Positions 1 through 12,339 of a stretch of DNA of 64,000 nucleotides are shown here, in pieces; position 1 is the first letter of the stretch, and each line of letters opens with the position of its first letter. The DNA is from Lentinula raphanica. Taxonomy: Eukaryota; Basidiomycota; Agaricomycetes; Agaricales; Omphalotaceae. The stretch is taken from the NCBI GenBank assembly GCA_027919835.1, contig JANVFP010000026.1:124001-188000 (forward strand), read 5' to 3'. Under the pieces are notes generated by a model that did not search any database, was not told where the DNA came from, and saw only the letters and a program-made list of their open reading frames with translations. A program made the translations under genes and the position numbers.

Positions 1-234
1 ATAGAGCAGAGGATAAGGTAACGGAGCGGGATTCCCTTCTCCTTGCTGGCCATCTGAGACTGGCGGTGGATAGGCGAAAAAAGGAGAGTAGCCAGGAGGC
101 AGTGCAGGAGGATACGGAGCAGCAAAATGAGGGAAAGGATGAGGAGGAACAGAAGTTGAAGTCGAATTAGCAGTAGGAGGAAAAGGATGTTCTGAAGTAG
201 CAGGGGAGGCCGTCTTTGATTGTTCTGTTGTCAT
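1..234 (-). CDS. Proline-rich protein, N-terminal part (cut by window edge)
   Basis: An open frame of 78 codons runs from an ATG at 234 leftwards off the window. The product starts MTTEQSKTAS and is dominated by Pro, Ser, Thr, Ala and Tyr, with short runs such as PPHPFPHF and PYPPALPPGY. This low-complexity start is common at the N-terminus of fungal transcription factors and RNA-binding proteins, but no domain lies inside the visible part, so no function is assigned. Nothing overlapping it on the other strand is a better candidate. The promoter would lie in the gene-free DNA to its right. Confidence 0.6.
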   Translation of the reverse strand, partial: MTTEQSKTASPATSEHPFPPTANSTSTSVPPHPFPHFAAPYPPALPPGYSPFFAYPPPVSDGQQGEGNPAPLPYPLLY

Positions 235-3200
235 TCTGGTTCGTGAGACTGTGAGCTGGCGTTGAACGCGGAGACAGGCTAGAATAACAAGTAAACATTG
301 TCAGCGAGGAGGACATTGAGCAGAGAAAGGATGAAAAGTGAATTTAATTCTCAAATAAAATAAAATATGAAGAACTGTACAAGCGAAACTCACTCCGACT
401 GAAATCCTAGCGCCGCTCAGACTTATTTCAGGCTCAGCAGTTTTCACAGACCGACCGTTTTGTCACCCAAACTACCTATCACTTCCACAACCTGCCACTG
501 CGAAAACGGTTTTGAACTTTTCAGCTATAAGAGATACGTCGAACACACAAGTAGAGGAAAAGAAATTTTAGCACTAGCTGACCACAGCTGGCCCAGTGGC
601 TGCTCGTGTGAAAATCAAAGCTCAAGTCAGAACCTTATTCTCAACGGCTTCCTATCCCCATCTTCGAACACTCCGGCCATCCTCGCTTTCTCAAAATCTA
701 CTCTGATTAATTCATCTACCATTCTCCGCTTGGATGTCTGCCAGTCTACAGCGTCTGTCATTGGTGGTGAACATTTCCAAAAATACATACATTGATCTGA
801 CGCCGCTGTAAGATACCAAGCACGCATTACGAAGTATTTCTAACCAGGTGAGTATTCATTATTGATCAATGATCTCTATACATGTGCTCTAGCATTCTGA
901 CTTGATTTTGAGTCTTGACGTGAAAACGTGAAGGCCAAAATGAATTGTTTCCGCGATAATGCCTGAATATAGGCTGCCTACGGCTCAACCTCAGTGGCTG
1001 TTAGCCAAAAAGAAGTCAATATCCGATTAGAAATCTCTCCGTTGCGTTTTCGTTTGAATACGCGCTGAAGCAAGCTAGTCAGTCATTAGAAAGAAACTTC
1101 TTCAGGTTGGCATTTTGTATTGATTGATTCTATTCCTGTTACTTCTGCAGAAACTCACACCCTACCCCAAGTATCATGTCGTGAGCACCTTGGCTTTCCA
1201 TCACCCCCCGAAACAAATAATTTGACTAAATACAAATCCGTAGTTTCTCTTTCAATCCTCTGTGTGAGGACATGGACAGTGTCCTATCTCCGAAAGTCAG
1301 CGAATAACCACCTCATTTCAAGTTACCGCGGCGGCTGCACCAGACTTGCACCGCAATGATCTGTGTATGCTTCGTTGCATTCGCTCTCATTCGGACATTG
1401 GTACGTGATACTCCAGTCCCATCCTTGGGCTCTGGAGTTTCAGTAACAAGTCACTTGTGATTCAACTGCTCATAATTCCTTAAAAGTTCATGCTTACAGT
1501 TCGATTATTCGTCTCAGTCCTGTCGGCGATTCCCGCAAGCGCACAACAACCAGTATCATCACTGTACTATCCTTGAAAGTGCCATTAAGTAACACCTCGA
1601 GGCCAGTCCAATGCTGTATTTCATCTCTTCATCGCAATATTGATATCGAGATCTCCTTGTAGACATTGTTCAGACCTCGAGGCTCCTAGATTGCTTCTTG
1701 ATTCCCCTTTTCACTGAACTGTAGTCTGTCAAGTATCTTGGTGCCTGCATAGTAAGTTGTAACCATAGGCTACCAAAAATCAGTTGGCAGATTATTGCTG
1801 CCTCTAAATATCAAGAATCTCGTGACGGAGGGGGCGCTCTCAACCATCATTGGAACAGGCAAATGAAGGACCTCTTCGATCCTCAAAGAAATAACTTGCA
1901 TTCTATCACTGCGGTCGTGTCGACTGCTACAGCTCATTTATGTTACTACCAACAAGAGCGGGCCGTCGTGAGTAATATTCTATCCCTGTGCTTCTTGCTC
2001 AATCGTCTTTCGCCCATAGGTGTCCGAGCTCGTCGGTCGACATCAGACATGCACATAGGAAAAAATTCGTAAGTCCCACAATGAACCACATAATCTACTT
2101 CTCCAGTAGCGAGCTCTTTCGCAGGTAGGCCAGTTCCGCACTGCGATGAAATCGAACACATGCTTCTCGAAATTCAGACATCGTTGATGATGGATTCGGA
2201 GCAAGGCATCCTGTCCAGGTCGTTATTGGAACCTTATTGTGCGCCTCTTTCTGTTGGGCAGCTGTCGTGATCAAGACCAGCAAACGGGGGTGATAGATTT
2301 CGCTGCTAAAATTCTCAACAATACATTCTTCTGATGGTCCGGATCCCAATCGGAAGGCTCGATGAGCATGTTTGTATGACTGACACCGTCAAACACCCGG
2401 TTTGCCATGCCCCGACTCCCAGTCGCCGACTCATATGCGTCACCACTGGTAACCGCCCCACTCCAATGCCCGGTTTCAGAGGTGAGAAAGGCGCGGGTCA
2501 ATGGCCGTCCTCGCATGGCAATAAGAAATACTGTTCCTCTATCCTCAATTTTGGTTACTCCGAACTAAGTTTGGAATTTTGATCTCAGAATGGAGGTAAG
2601 TACCCAAAGTAGGGACACAATCGACAAATAAGAGAATGACCATTTTATTGACCGCAGAACTGTCCCAGCATTCATTCACTTCGAACAAATCCTCAAGGCA
2701 GAGCCATGATATGATGTCTTCTGTTGACGGTATCATCTGTTGCGACGTAACTGAGCGCAAGTGTTGACCTTGTAGCCTCTCAGCCAATGATAGATAGATA
2801 GATGCTACATACATTGTCAACCTGAATTTGAACTTTGAAGCATGCGCGCGGTCGATCTGGCGAAGCGACAGGATGGATCTAGGTAACCGCTTTACAGGAT
2901 TCTGCTATTGGGCTGTGAGTATCAATCAATAACGTTCTGAAGATGCTGCTAATGGGCATTCGTGCTCATCTGAACAACCGTTAATTCGTTATCAGGTTTA
3001 TCAACACTAGTCATGACACGCACTAGGACAGGAGGAATCAGGATGAATCATCACAAGAGTTGCGACACTCACTAGTATTTACCTATGCATCATTGGTCAA
3101 GACACGCACCAATCCAAGAGGATCAATCAACAAAGGACTAACTACGGTGCATATGATCATCTTCACTCCAACATCTTTGCGCAGTCAACCAAAATCGTGT

Positions 3201-5144
3201 AACGTTGAACTCTGGCCGAGCTGATTTCAGATCCCAAGTGCAACAAAAGTGTAAGCAAAACGCACAAGAAGAATCGCGATGAGTCACACACAAGATGATG
3301 GTGCTCGACAAACCTGCCAGGTAATCGTCAATTTCTCTCCCAACGCTCTCTCAATCTCAACGCTCATAGGCAGCACGATATCCGCTTAAGACAAGTCCGT
3401 CTTGGCAGTTAACTGTTTCGTATCTCCTTCTGGCCCAGTTACTGACAGACAAGGCCGATCTTGGGAAGCTTGGATACGCTGGCTTATCTTCGGTGTGCTT
3501 TCGGTTCGAACTTCGTCGCACTGGCCATCCCCAAATGAACGGACATCCGAAAATCGTGACTCAGTTGACAAATTATACATGGTCAGAGAGAAAGATTATA
3601 CGAGTCCATCCTGGTTCCTCCTACTATCGATGATGTTTTCTTCTATGCTCCCCGCAACGGTTCCGAGTCACTCACTCAAGATTCCTCAGCGCTTAATCAT
3701 CGCAGTGCGGACTCGCCTTCAAGAGTTTGTAGGTTGACCGAACGTCTTCAAGATTCCTACGACAATGATGGTCTATCCTTGTGCAATCAGATCGTTCACA
3801 GCCAGGACTGCATACGGCGGCTTCTTCAGCAAACCCGCTCTGGATATCTTCATCACCGCTAGTTACCCAAGTGTTCTCCTCGCTTCTCCTCGTCACCTTT
3901 CATCTGCATGACGGCGCTTATGCATGCTTCCCACACACGCCCAAGCGTTCTACCACATTCCGAATTCCACCATAGGGGATTCATTGCTCCTCAAGTGGAA
4001 CCTTCGCTACACGATGACGAGCAATACTAGTGTGACGGATGCACTCATACGTGACGTACCGTTTCCGACTTGTACATAGACTCGGAGTATGGCAAAGATA
4101 GATTGTTTGTACCTTAAGTACCTCACAAATGTCCGGGGACGATTGGCGCAGGAAATTTGTCGGACGAATCTGATGGATGATGGGCAACGGGCGTTCTTTG
4201 TCTGATGGTGAACTTTTCAGCAGTAAATGGTGCGAAGTCAATGTGTGCTTTCTAGAGCTTGGAGTTGTCCTTTTAGCTCGGACTCTGTGGTTCAAGATTT
4301 ATCACTGGTAATCAGCTAAGGATACTGTGTTTCTTCGATCAGGACTATCAGGACTCTTCTATTGTCGTTCTTCACTCAAGATCGTATAGCAGGTACACTG
4401 CATCTCAAAGGAAGGCTCATTCAGAACTGAGTGCTCACAGAGTAAGTAATTCGAACAAAGAAGAATTTCTAAGGTACTTCCGAGCCTGGGTATGTACAAT
4501 TCTTCGTGTCTAGGCCGCCTGCTCATCAATATCGACTCTAGTATGAACATTCGAATGGACTCTTGGGTCTTCTGGAATTCGACACTTGCGTCGATTATTA
4601 GAACGTGATTAAGATGAACTCGCATCTGTGCTGCTGCTGAAATGATGCGCACACTATTCTAAGCTACTCTATTCTGAAAATGAGAGAAAAGTCCTGAAAG
4701 GATGCGGCGCATGTGCGCAATCGGATCCAGTGCGGAAAAATCCTTGGATGATAAGGAGAGCAGGAGAAAGTGTATTGAGAACGATCCAGAAAGGAAAGAA
4801 AACTTTGGCGATTCTTCGATAGAGGTGATAGCGTGATAGCCCTCCGCGAATAAAAACTGGCACGGTCGTTCTTCAGTCGATCCGATAATCATTTCGATAG
4901 GAGTCAGTTTCCATTTCTAGAACTCTCACGATAATTCTTTAGTCTCTCGAGAACTTTTATAAGTACCGTACCCTTTTCTAATCGACCACCGTATCCTTCT
5001 CTATCCTTCGCCTATCTATCATTCTCCAGCACCACAGTATAGTGAGCACAAATGCTTGGTCACTCTTCACCATCACTGATAAAGCGCCACTTTCGTCACT
5101 CTAGCATTAAACTCTTCAACCGTCACTAGCTCACCAGTGTTAGT
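235..5144. other. Long gene-poor stretch
   Basis: About 4.9 kb with only short overlapping open frames in all six phases, none resembling a family I know and none joining through plausible introns. It includes two diverged copies of a roughly 30-bp sequence (starting near 3010 and 3096). The right end holds the presumed TPS2 promoter. It may contain decayed sequence, but I cannot identify any source element. Confidence 0.6.
4915..4963 (+). promoter_or_regulatory. Candidate TPS2 promoter: heat-shock-like elements and TATA box
   Basis: TTCTAGAA (4915-4922) is an inverted TTC/GAA pair with a 2-base spacer, and TCTCGAGAA (4945-4953) is a second similar inverted pair; both resemble heat-shock-factor half-site arrangements. 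TATAAG follows at 4958-4963, about 180 bp before the TPS2 start codon. Trehalose genes are classic stress-induced genes in fungi, so the arrangement fits, but the match is by eye only. Confidence 0.45.
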
Positions 5145-8100
5145 ATGGTCGTACAAACATCAATGCTGCCCACTCTTGCAGATATCCGAGCGTCTATTGC
5201 GCAGCTAGAAGACCGTCACAGAAGGAATGGCGTTGTGTTGAGCGGACGGATATTGCATGTCTGTCACTCACTACCAGTCACTTGCACTTTGCAGGTCGAC
5301 AAAGAAGATGCCTCGTCGTGTTCGTCTAGGAAGTGGAAGCTAGGCCCTCGTTATGGTCACGCTGCCATGATCTCTGGTATTCGCTCTTTGAGTGCAACAC
5401 ACGAACAGATCATCGTTGGTTGGACCGGCGACATTGAGGGCACTGAAGGAGAGAAGAAAGAAGTCGGAGAGCTGACGGAGGAGGATAAGATCCAGTTGGA
5501 TGCTTTACTGTCAAAAGGTGGCGAAGAAGACGATGTTCACGACGCACACAACGAGGGTCATCACCATACAGGCTACGTAGCGGTTTGGATGCCGTCTCCC
5601 GTCGCGCACGGCTACTACGATGGCTACTGCAAGCAAATCCTTTGGCCTCTCTTCCACTACCTCCTCTGGCAAGACGTCGCCACTGAATACGCTTCCGCCG
5701 ATTCACATTACCCTCACTACGAAGCTGCCAACTCCGCATTTGCGCGTAGGATAGCGGAGATCTATCAACCTGGAGATCTCATCTGGGTGCACGACTATCA
5801 CTTGCTCCTGCTCCCAAGTCTCGTTAGAGAACTGTTGCCCGATGCCGTAGTCGGTCTGTTCGTCCATACACCCTTCCCAAGCTCTGAGGTATTTAGATGT
5901 CTACCGAGACGAAAGGAAATCCTCGATGGTATGCTTGGCGCCAATCTCGTCTGCTTCCAGAATTACTCTTACACGCGGCATTTCGTGTCCACTTGCATTC
6001 GTGTATGCGGATACGAATCTCATCTCAACGGCCGCGGTATCGAAAATCCATCGTCATCTCACGTCACTGCTGTAAGCTACTGTCCGGTCGGAATAGACGC
6101 TGAACGCGTAGCGAGGGACGTTCTGAGGCCAGGAATCAAACCCAAGTTCGATGCTCTCAAGACGTTGTATCAAGGGAAGAAGATTATCGTTGGAAGGGAC
6201 AAGTTGGATGTCGTGAAAGGGGTCCTGCAGAAACTGAGAGCTTTTGAAAAGATGTTACAGATGTATCCGGAATGGGTTGGAAGGGTCGTAATGATTCAGG
6301 TATGTATCATCATCTGGATTCAACATCTCTCTCTCATTCTATCTACTAGGTGACTAGTCCATCTCTTGCGGATTCCCCGAAACTTGAGCGTCAAGTATCT
6401 GAGCTTGTGGCACATATCAACGGTACCTATGGCTCCCTTGACTTCATTCCTTGTCATCACTACCATCAGACACTGAAAAAGGACGAGTTCTACGCCTTGC
6501 TTAGTGTAGCAGATCTCGCCGTAATAACACCGTTGAGGGATGGAATGAACACTACTAGCATGGAGTTCGTCATCGCCCAAGAACGAACGAAGCGATCCCC
6601 TTCAGTTCTTTCCGAACTCATGGGTGTTATGGGGATCCTGGGACCCAAGGGACCAAGTGATGCAGACAAAGGAGGTGGGTCTTATATGATATACCACGCT
6701 CGGCTCCAGATCTTCTATCTCACATTCGCTCGATGCAGATGAAGAAGATCCTAGTACCTCCCCCGGACCAAAGTCGCCAGTTTCAAACGCCAAAAACGGG
6801 AAGATGATTCTAAACGACTTCGGTGAGCGTTATCATTTGCTGTCGGAATCAATCCTCATCGACTGAACTTCTGGAAATAAACAGACAAAGCTAAGCCCAT
6901 TCGTGGCTGGAACTCAAACTCCTCTTCCGCCATACCGACGCCTACGCCTGTGGTGAGAGGAGATCCGATTGCGTATGCTGCCTCTTCCTCTTTCGTCAAC
7001 GGTTCCAACGGGCCATCGGGTCTTGCAACGTCGAATGGGTCTCATGGTCAGTCTTCTGGTACGCCGAGCTCCATGAATAAGCTGATTTCCTTTGTTAGTC
7101 TCTTTGGAATCCGACAGTGGCTCCTCCTCTGCTGGATCCTCAACACAAGGCGCACTATGGGTCAACCCATGGGATCTCCACACTGTTGCTTCTGCAATGC
7201 ACCGTGCACTGCTGATGCCAGAGACAGAGAAAGCTATTCGGCACAAGTGTGTTTCGTTTCTCGGTCCTATCTCCTTTCTTGATAACCTCATAATTGTTAT
7301 ATATAAAGGTACCTTCACGATGTGGTGACCACCCGAACAAGCCATATGTGGGCGAACGTGTTGACCGAAATGCTCTTGCAACAAATGAATCCGAGCGTGC
7401 ATGGAAAGAACGACGCGAATGCTGCAGGGGTGCCGGTGAAGAAGGGCATTCCTTATCTCGACATTGCACGTTTACGGAAGTGGTACGACGCGGCGTCTAC
7501 CCTCACTCCATCTCCGTCAATACCTTCTCAGCCCGGTCGGCCTCGTGCGAAGCCCACCCGATTGTTCTTCTTCGACTACGATGGGACACTTGCACCTATC
7601 GTCAAGGTCCCTTCTGCTGCTGTCCCTAGCGAGCAAGCTTTAAACGCACTGAACAATCTCTGCAAGGACGAGAGGAATCTGGTCTATATCATTTCCGGTA
7701 GGTGGCGAACAATGACAATCAGATCACACTAACTGATTCATTCTTACAATCCAGGTCGAGACGCTGACTTCCTCGATCAGCATCTGGGCTCTGTTGGGAC
7801 TGCTGATGGTGGTCGTGGATTAGGCTTCAGTGCCGAACATGGTGGTTTCGTGAAGGAACCTAGAAACGGCACAGGTGAGAATTTTGAAGGGAGTATGTCA
7901 GGACCCCATTGACTTTGCTTCAATCCAGAGGGGTCGTCTTCGACTTGGCGTAATTTCACCTCCAAGTTAGATATGTCATGGATGTCCGAAGTCTATGAAG
8001 TCTTCAGATATTATACAGAACGGACCACCGGCTCACATATCGAGGTCAAGAAGTCGAGTATAACGTGGCATTATCGTGGTGCCGATCCCGAGTGGGGTCA

Positions 8101-8760
8101 GTTCCAATGTCGCCAGTGTCAGGACCTGTTGGAGAACAATGTAGCGCACAAGAGACCGATAGAGGGTGGGTGATCCTTATGATTTCTGAACGTTCATGCT
8201 CATAGAGTTGTACAGTCCTGGTTGGCAAGAAAAATCTCGAAGTTCGACCAATCGCGGTAAACAAAGGCGAGATTGTGAAGCGTCTGGTGTACAAACACCC
8301 CGAAGTAGAGTTCATCTTCTGTGCAGGGGATGACAAGGTATGGGTTCCGACTTCTTCATATCGTATCGCGCTAACTGCTGTTTCTCAGACTGACGAAGAC
8401 ATGTTCCGCGCTCTAAGACAATTTACAGAACGTCCTTCACCCGAAGCTCATGAGACGGACGACAGCAAGAGCGGTGATAAGGCCGAGTTTGTTATGGAAG
8501 CACCGCTGAGCGTGACATTGGTAGACGACAACGATGACGAAGAGGGTCAAGTCTCTCATTCCTCCAACAACAAATATCCTCCAATCAAAATTCACCTTGC
8601 CCCTGAAGCTGTTTTCACCGTCGCAGTCGGGCACTCGTCTAAACGAACGCTTGCAAGCTGGCATGTGACGAGTCCGGCTGAGGTGGTGGGTGCTGTGGAA
8701 GGTCTACTGGGTTTGAGTAACTTTGAAGAGGTCAGAAGTCAAAATCAGAAGGAGGAATAG
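5145..8760 (+). CDS. TPS2: Trehalose-6-phosphate phosphatase with N-terminal synthase-like domain
   Basis: Ten exons: 5145-6299, 6350-6674, 6739-6822, 6885-7046, 7099-7246, 7309-7697, 7755-7874, 7929-8165, 8216-8337, 8389-8760; 1037 residues, usual for fungal Tps2. It removes the phosphate from trehalose 6-phosphate, the last step of trehalose synthesis. The N-terminal half is a GT20 glycosyltransferase-like domain (GRILHVCHSLPVT near residue 35, VHDYHLLLLPSLV, DGMNTTSMEFV). The C-terminal half is a HAD phosphatase with the nucleophile motif DYDGTL near residue 714, IISGRD, and GDDKTDEDMF near residue 911. A low-complexity Ser/Gly/Asn insert (exons 3-5) links the halves. In Tps2 proteins the GT20 half is thought to be structural. 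The donor of intron 4 could be 7047 (preferred) or 7059. Upstream sequence has heat-shock-like sites. Confidence 0.96.
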
Positions 8761-9782
8761 GTGCGGTACAAATGTAAATTATAACCCAGAAATGCTTGGG
8801 AAACCATTCGTTGCCTCATTTTTTTCTGAAACACGCTTATATTTATCTGATGGGTATGCTTAGTTTACACGGTTTATCATGATAAGTACGCCGGTACTTA
8901 TTTCATACGTAGAATCGATACAATCATAGAATCGTTTTAGTTCCAAGTCGTACATAGCGAAACAATCTGGGGGATGTTTGCCTTATCTTGGGTGTCAGGC
9001 CTTTGAGGACGCGTGTGGGCTCAAGATACCGTCCGCTGTGCGTCCGATATGCTGCTATTGAATTGACAACATGTGTTCAGTTGCCAGATATCAAGATATC
9101 ACTGGAACTCTAATCACAACGGCGACGACGTCCTCCAGAGCTCGCGCTTAAATAACAATGTTTTGAATTTTGACTGTTCGGGTAAACAGAAGAGTTTTAT
9201 ACCCGGGTTCGCGAACTGCTCTTCAATCCCACTCTTACGTGGACCCGTCTTTCGGAAATGACCTGGACGATTTTGGGATAACTCTGCTCAAAGTTTCTCC
9301 AGAGTACGATGATTTGGTCTTCCGCAATCACTGATTAATCATTCACTAGCATCGCAAGAACCAAGGCTAGATTCAAAGCGTTGAAGCGACATTACCAGGC
9401 TTCCGTATAGTTCCGTATAACTTTCCGGAAGGTTGCTCAGTCTTGTAAACTTGGGCTCTTGAATTTGAAGTCGGTGAGCAATCTGAATATAATTCACGAT
9501 GTAGTCGCTTTGAACCTCATTTCATTCCAGTTTGAATACTATGTATAGGCTCGCCCGTTGCTTACCATCCTATATTTGTTATAACTCCGAGCGCGAAGCC
9601 AGTAAATCTATGCACAGACCCCTCAGTCCCATACAACTGGACTCTGTATGTCAAATGGAGTTGTATAGTTGCTGCCAGTGCTCGATTCTGTATCTTTACT
9701 TAATCACGGCGAGTTCTTCTATGCTTCCTCTTCCTCTCTACTCCTAAATCAATCTATACGGTTCCTGCTGGCGATCACCAGA
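8761..9782. other. Intergenic region between TPS2 and the FAD monooxygenase
   Basis: About 1 kb holding the TPS2 3' end and the upstream region of the next gene. Only short unconvincing frames are present. Confidence 0.6.
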
Positions 9783-11931
9783 ATGTCGAACTCTTCAACA
9801 ACTACTTCTGCAAGTGCACTGACGTTCATTATTACTGGAGGTGGTATATCTGGCTTGACATGCGCATATCTACTGAGAAGAAGCGGACATGATGTGATAG
9901 TATTAGAGAAAAGTTCCCGCAAGGCTCAAGTGACAGTATGTGTTTCGACTGCTTAAAACTATGGCCCATTCACAATGAGTTTTCTAGACAGAGCATGGGG
10001 GTGTTAGGATCCCCCCCAACATGATGCGATTACTGCAAGAGCTGCCAGGGACGGAGGAACTGTTGAAGACAAAGGCATCGAAATGTGCTGGGTGTGTGGT
10101 CTAGTACTACATACTTATCTTTCGTATGGTAACGGAGATGTTTACAACATTCAGAATCATGTTCCATCAGTGTGAGCACTATATCTATTTTCCCTTCATT
10201 GTCCCAAGTTATAACTGATCTAATGTCGTTCAAAAGGCAAAGATAATGAACGTGCTCAGCTCGTTGGCCAAATGATATTCGCACAAGAAATCATGGATGA
10301 CTTGGGATGTGATTTCTATTTCATTCCCGTAGGCTGATTTGAAGTCTTGATTGATTCTTAGTCTGTATCACTAATTCATGGCTAGCACAAGGATCTTCAC
10401 GAATATCTCTACGCCCTTTGTCTGAATAAGGGTGTCGATGTTCGCCATGAATTTGGCGTGGCAAAGGTTGAGACAAGCAAACTTCCCAGTGTTGGCCCCA
10501 GGGTGTTTAATACGTCCGGAGATTCCGTCACGGGTGACATTGTGAGTGCCGATCTGTCTGGAATTGGTTTTTCAACTATACTCAACAGTTACGACTAGAT
10601 AATAGGCGCAGATGGCAAGAATAGTGCAGTACGCCAATTCCTCCTAGCGGAACAAGAAGAAGCAGAAGAAGCGGATTCTAGTACAGAGTATAGTTCGGAG
10701 AAATCATCCCTTTCTCCGGTAAAGGCCATTGTCGGGTATGTCCATAACGAAAGGTGACGGAGACCGACGAACATGATATCCTTCCAGCGCAACGCTCTCT
10801 ATCCCGGTCTCCTTGCTGAGATCTGACCCTGAGTTGAAGCCGTTTCTAGGAGGGGAGAATCACGTACGTCTTGAAAGCACGAATTCATCATATGGATGCA
10901 AATTCATCTTGGTAGTGGATGGTCTACATGGGTAATGGAACGAGTATTGCTATGGCAGAAGTAAGCCCTCATTCATGTGCCAACTCTACGGTAATCTCAT
11001 TGGAGATCATTTCTATCTTAGTACGGACCTGACCTTTACCTCATCGACTTGACATACGGACAGCCCCCGCTCCCAGAGGACGAAGACGAGGACTGGCTAT
11101 CCAATGGAAGTACTGTTGAGAGTGTTCTCAACAGAGCACGAGAGTATGACCCAAGGTACGTGGTTGAGGGCGTTGGACTGACCTCGATCTCAGACCATCC
11201 TTTCGTAGGGTACAAAAGATATTGGCCCTTGGTCAAAAGAGTCACTGGAATATCCAAACAGTCTATGATCTACAACGATATGTCTCTGAATTGAATCAAG
11301 TGGTGGTCATTGGGGATGCAGCTCATTCAATCTATGTAAGTAGCGCGGAACTTGGGCCCATTTCATCTTCATGTTACAGCGTACTGATTTTCCCTGATAT
11401 AGATTAATGGTACACAAAATACGTGAGTTGATATCTCAGTTGATAAACAGATTCAGTCTTGATAATGAATCGCCCTTCCTTGTAGAGCCGCCTCAGTACG
11501 TATCAAACTTCCTGCTGCATGTAGTGCCTGATAATAATACATCTTATTCTTAGTTCGAAGATGCATTCACCCTCGGACGGTTATTTTCGCGCTACTCGTC
11601 CAAATCCAACGCGTCCTTCCTATTGAACGGGTACAATCAAATTCAACAACAGCGCACACGGGCAATGGAAAAGAGCGAGATGAGCACCATGCTTCTCCTT
11701 GGTATACCCCCAGGCAGTGAACGCGAAGGACGGAACAACGGTTTTAGGCTGACACTCAATTTGGACGGAGCAGATGACGAGACATTGGAACGCGTTTGGG
11801 CAGGGTACGTGGCTCAGTTCAATTATGATGCCAGAGATGCGGTGGATGAGTGGTGGATGACTTGGGCAAGGCCAGGCAACCGAGACTCTTCAATCGTAGG
11901 CGGTGTGTCTGTAATCTCTTCTGCGCATTAG
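9783..11931 (+). CDS. FAD-dependent monooxygenase (salicylate-hydroxylase-like)
   Basis: Thirteen exons: 9783-9935, 9988-10091, 10155-10171, 10237-10328, 10386-10541, 10599-10735, 10788-10863, 10916-10960, 11022-11155, 11209-11335, 11403-11422, 11486-11495, 11554-11931; 482 residues. It is a class A flavoprotein hydroxylase: the ADP-binding motif TGGGISGLTCAYLL lies near residue 20, the second FAD/NAD(P)H signature IGADGKNSAVRQFL in exon 6, and the flavin motif VVIGDAAHSI in exon 10. The substrate cannot be read; fungal relatives hydroxylate aromatic acids or secondary metabolites. Exons 3 (17 bp), 11 (20 bp) and 12 (10 bp) are very small, and skipping the 10-bp exon would break the frame. 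The first donor could also be at 9930. The start is the first ATG in frame with the Rossmann fold. Confidence 0.9.
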
Positions 11932-12339
11932 GTTTTCGATGCGCTATATCTGAACGGTAGTAAACTTCGTGACCCGACGCGTGCACGATCATTCGTTTCT
12001 CCAATGTCTGCGTTCTTCTTGTCCCCGCGATGGTCAGGTTGACGGAAGAGTAAGTGGATGATGATCGACTCAGTGTTCGTAACCATCATCATTCGGCATT
12101 CCCGCTCAACAATATCAATGCTCTACCATCGCTGAACTTGTTGACTTCAACAGCTAGCAGTTCATACCTGATTGATCTTCCTGATGATCTTTCAGTCTTG
12201 ATGGTCAACGTTTTGGATTTCCTCATTAAAATAGAGGCGAGTTCTACTTTTCATAGCGATCCTGACGTTCCTTTCTGTCACCCTCATCTTTTGATGCTCT
12301 TTGCACCCTGAGGTTTTCTTCACCTTCGAGCTATCCGCT
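11932..12339. other. Intergenic region
   Basis: About 400 bp between two plus-strand genes. An 85-codon open frame here joins neither neighbour and shows no recognisable domain. Confidence 0.5.

Noticed and set aside
1365..1580. Possible two-exon secreted protein
   Set aside because: MICVCFVAFALIRTL and a later SAIPASAQQ resemble a signal peptide split by an intron with gtacgt and cttacag ends, but no coding sequence follows in any frame.
3402..4295. Decayed gene or retroelement fragments in the left gap
   Set aside because: Open frames of 64-111 codons overlap in several phases and none shows reverse transcriptase, integrase or other motifs.
5410..5739. Minus-strand open frame of 109 codons
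   Set aside because: It lies entirely inside TPS2 exon 1 on the opposite strand and has no family resemblance.
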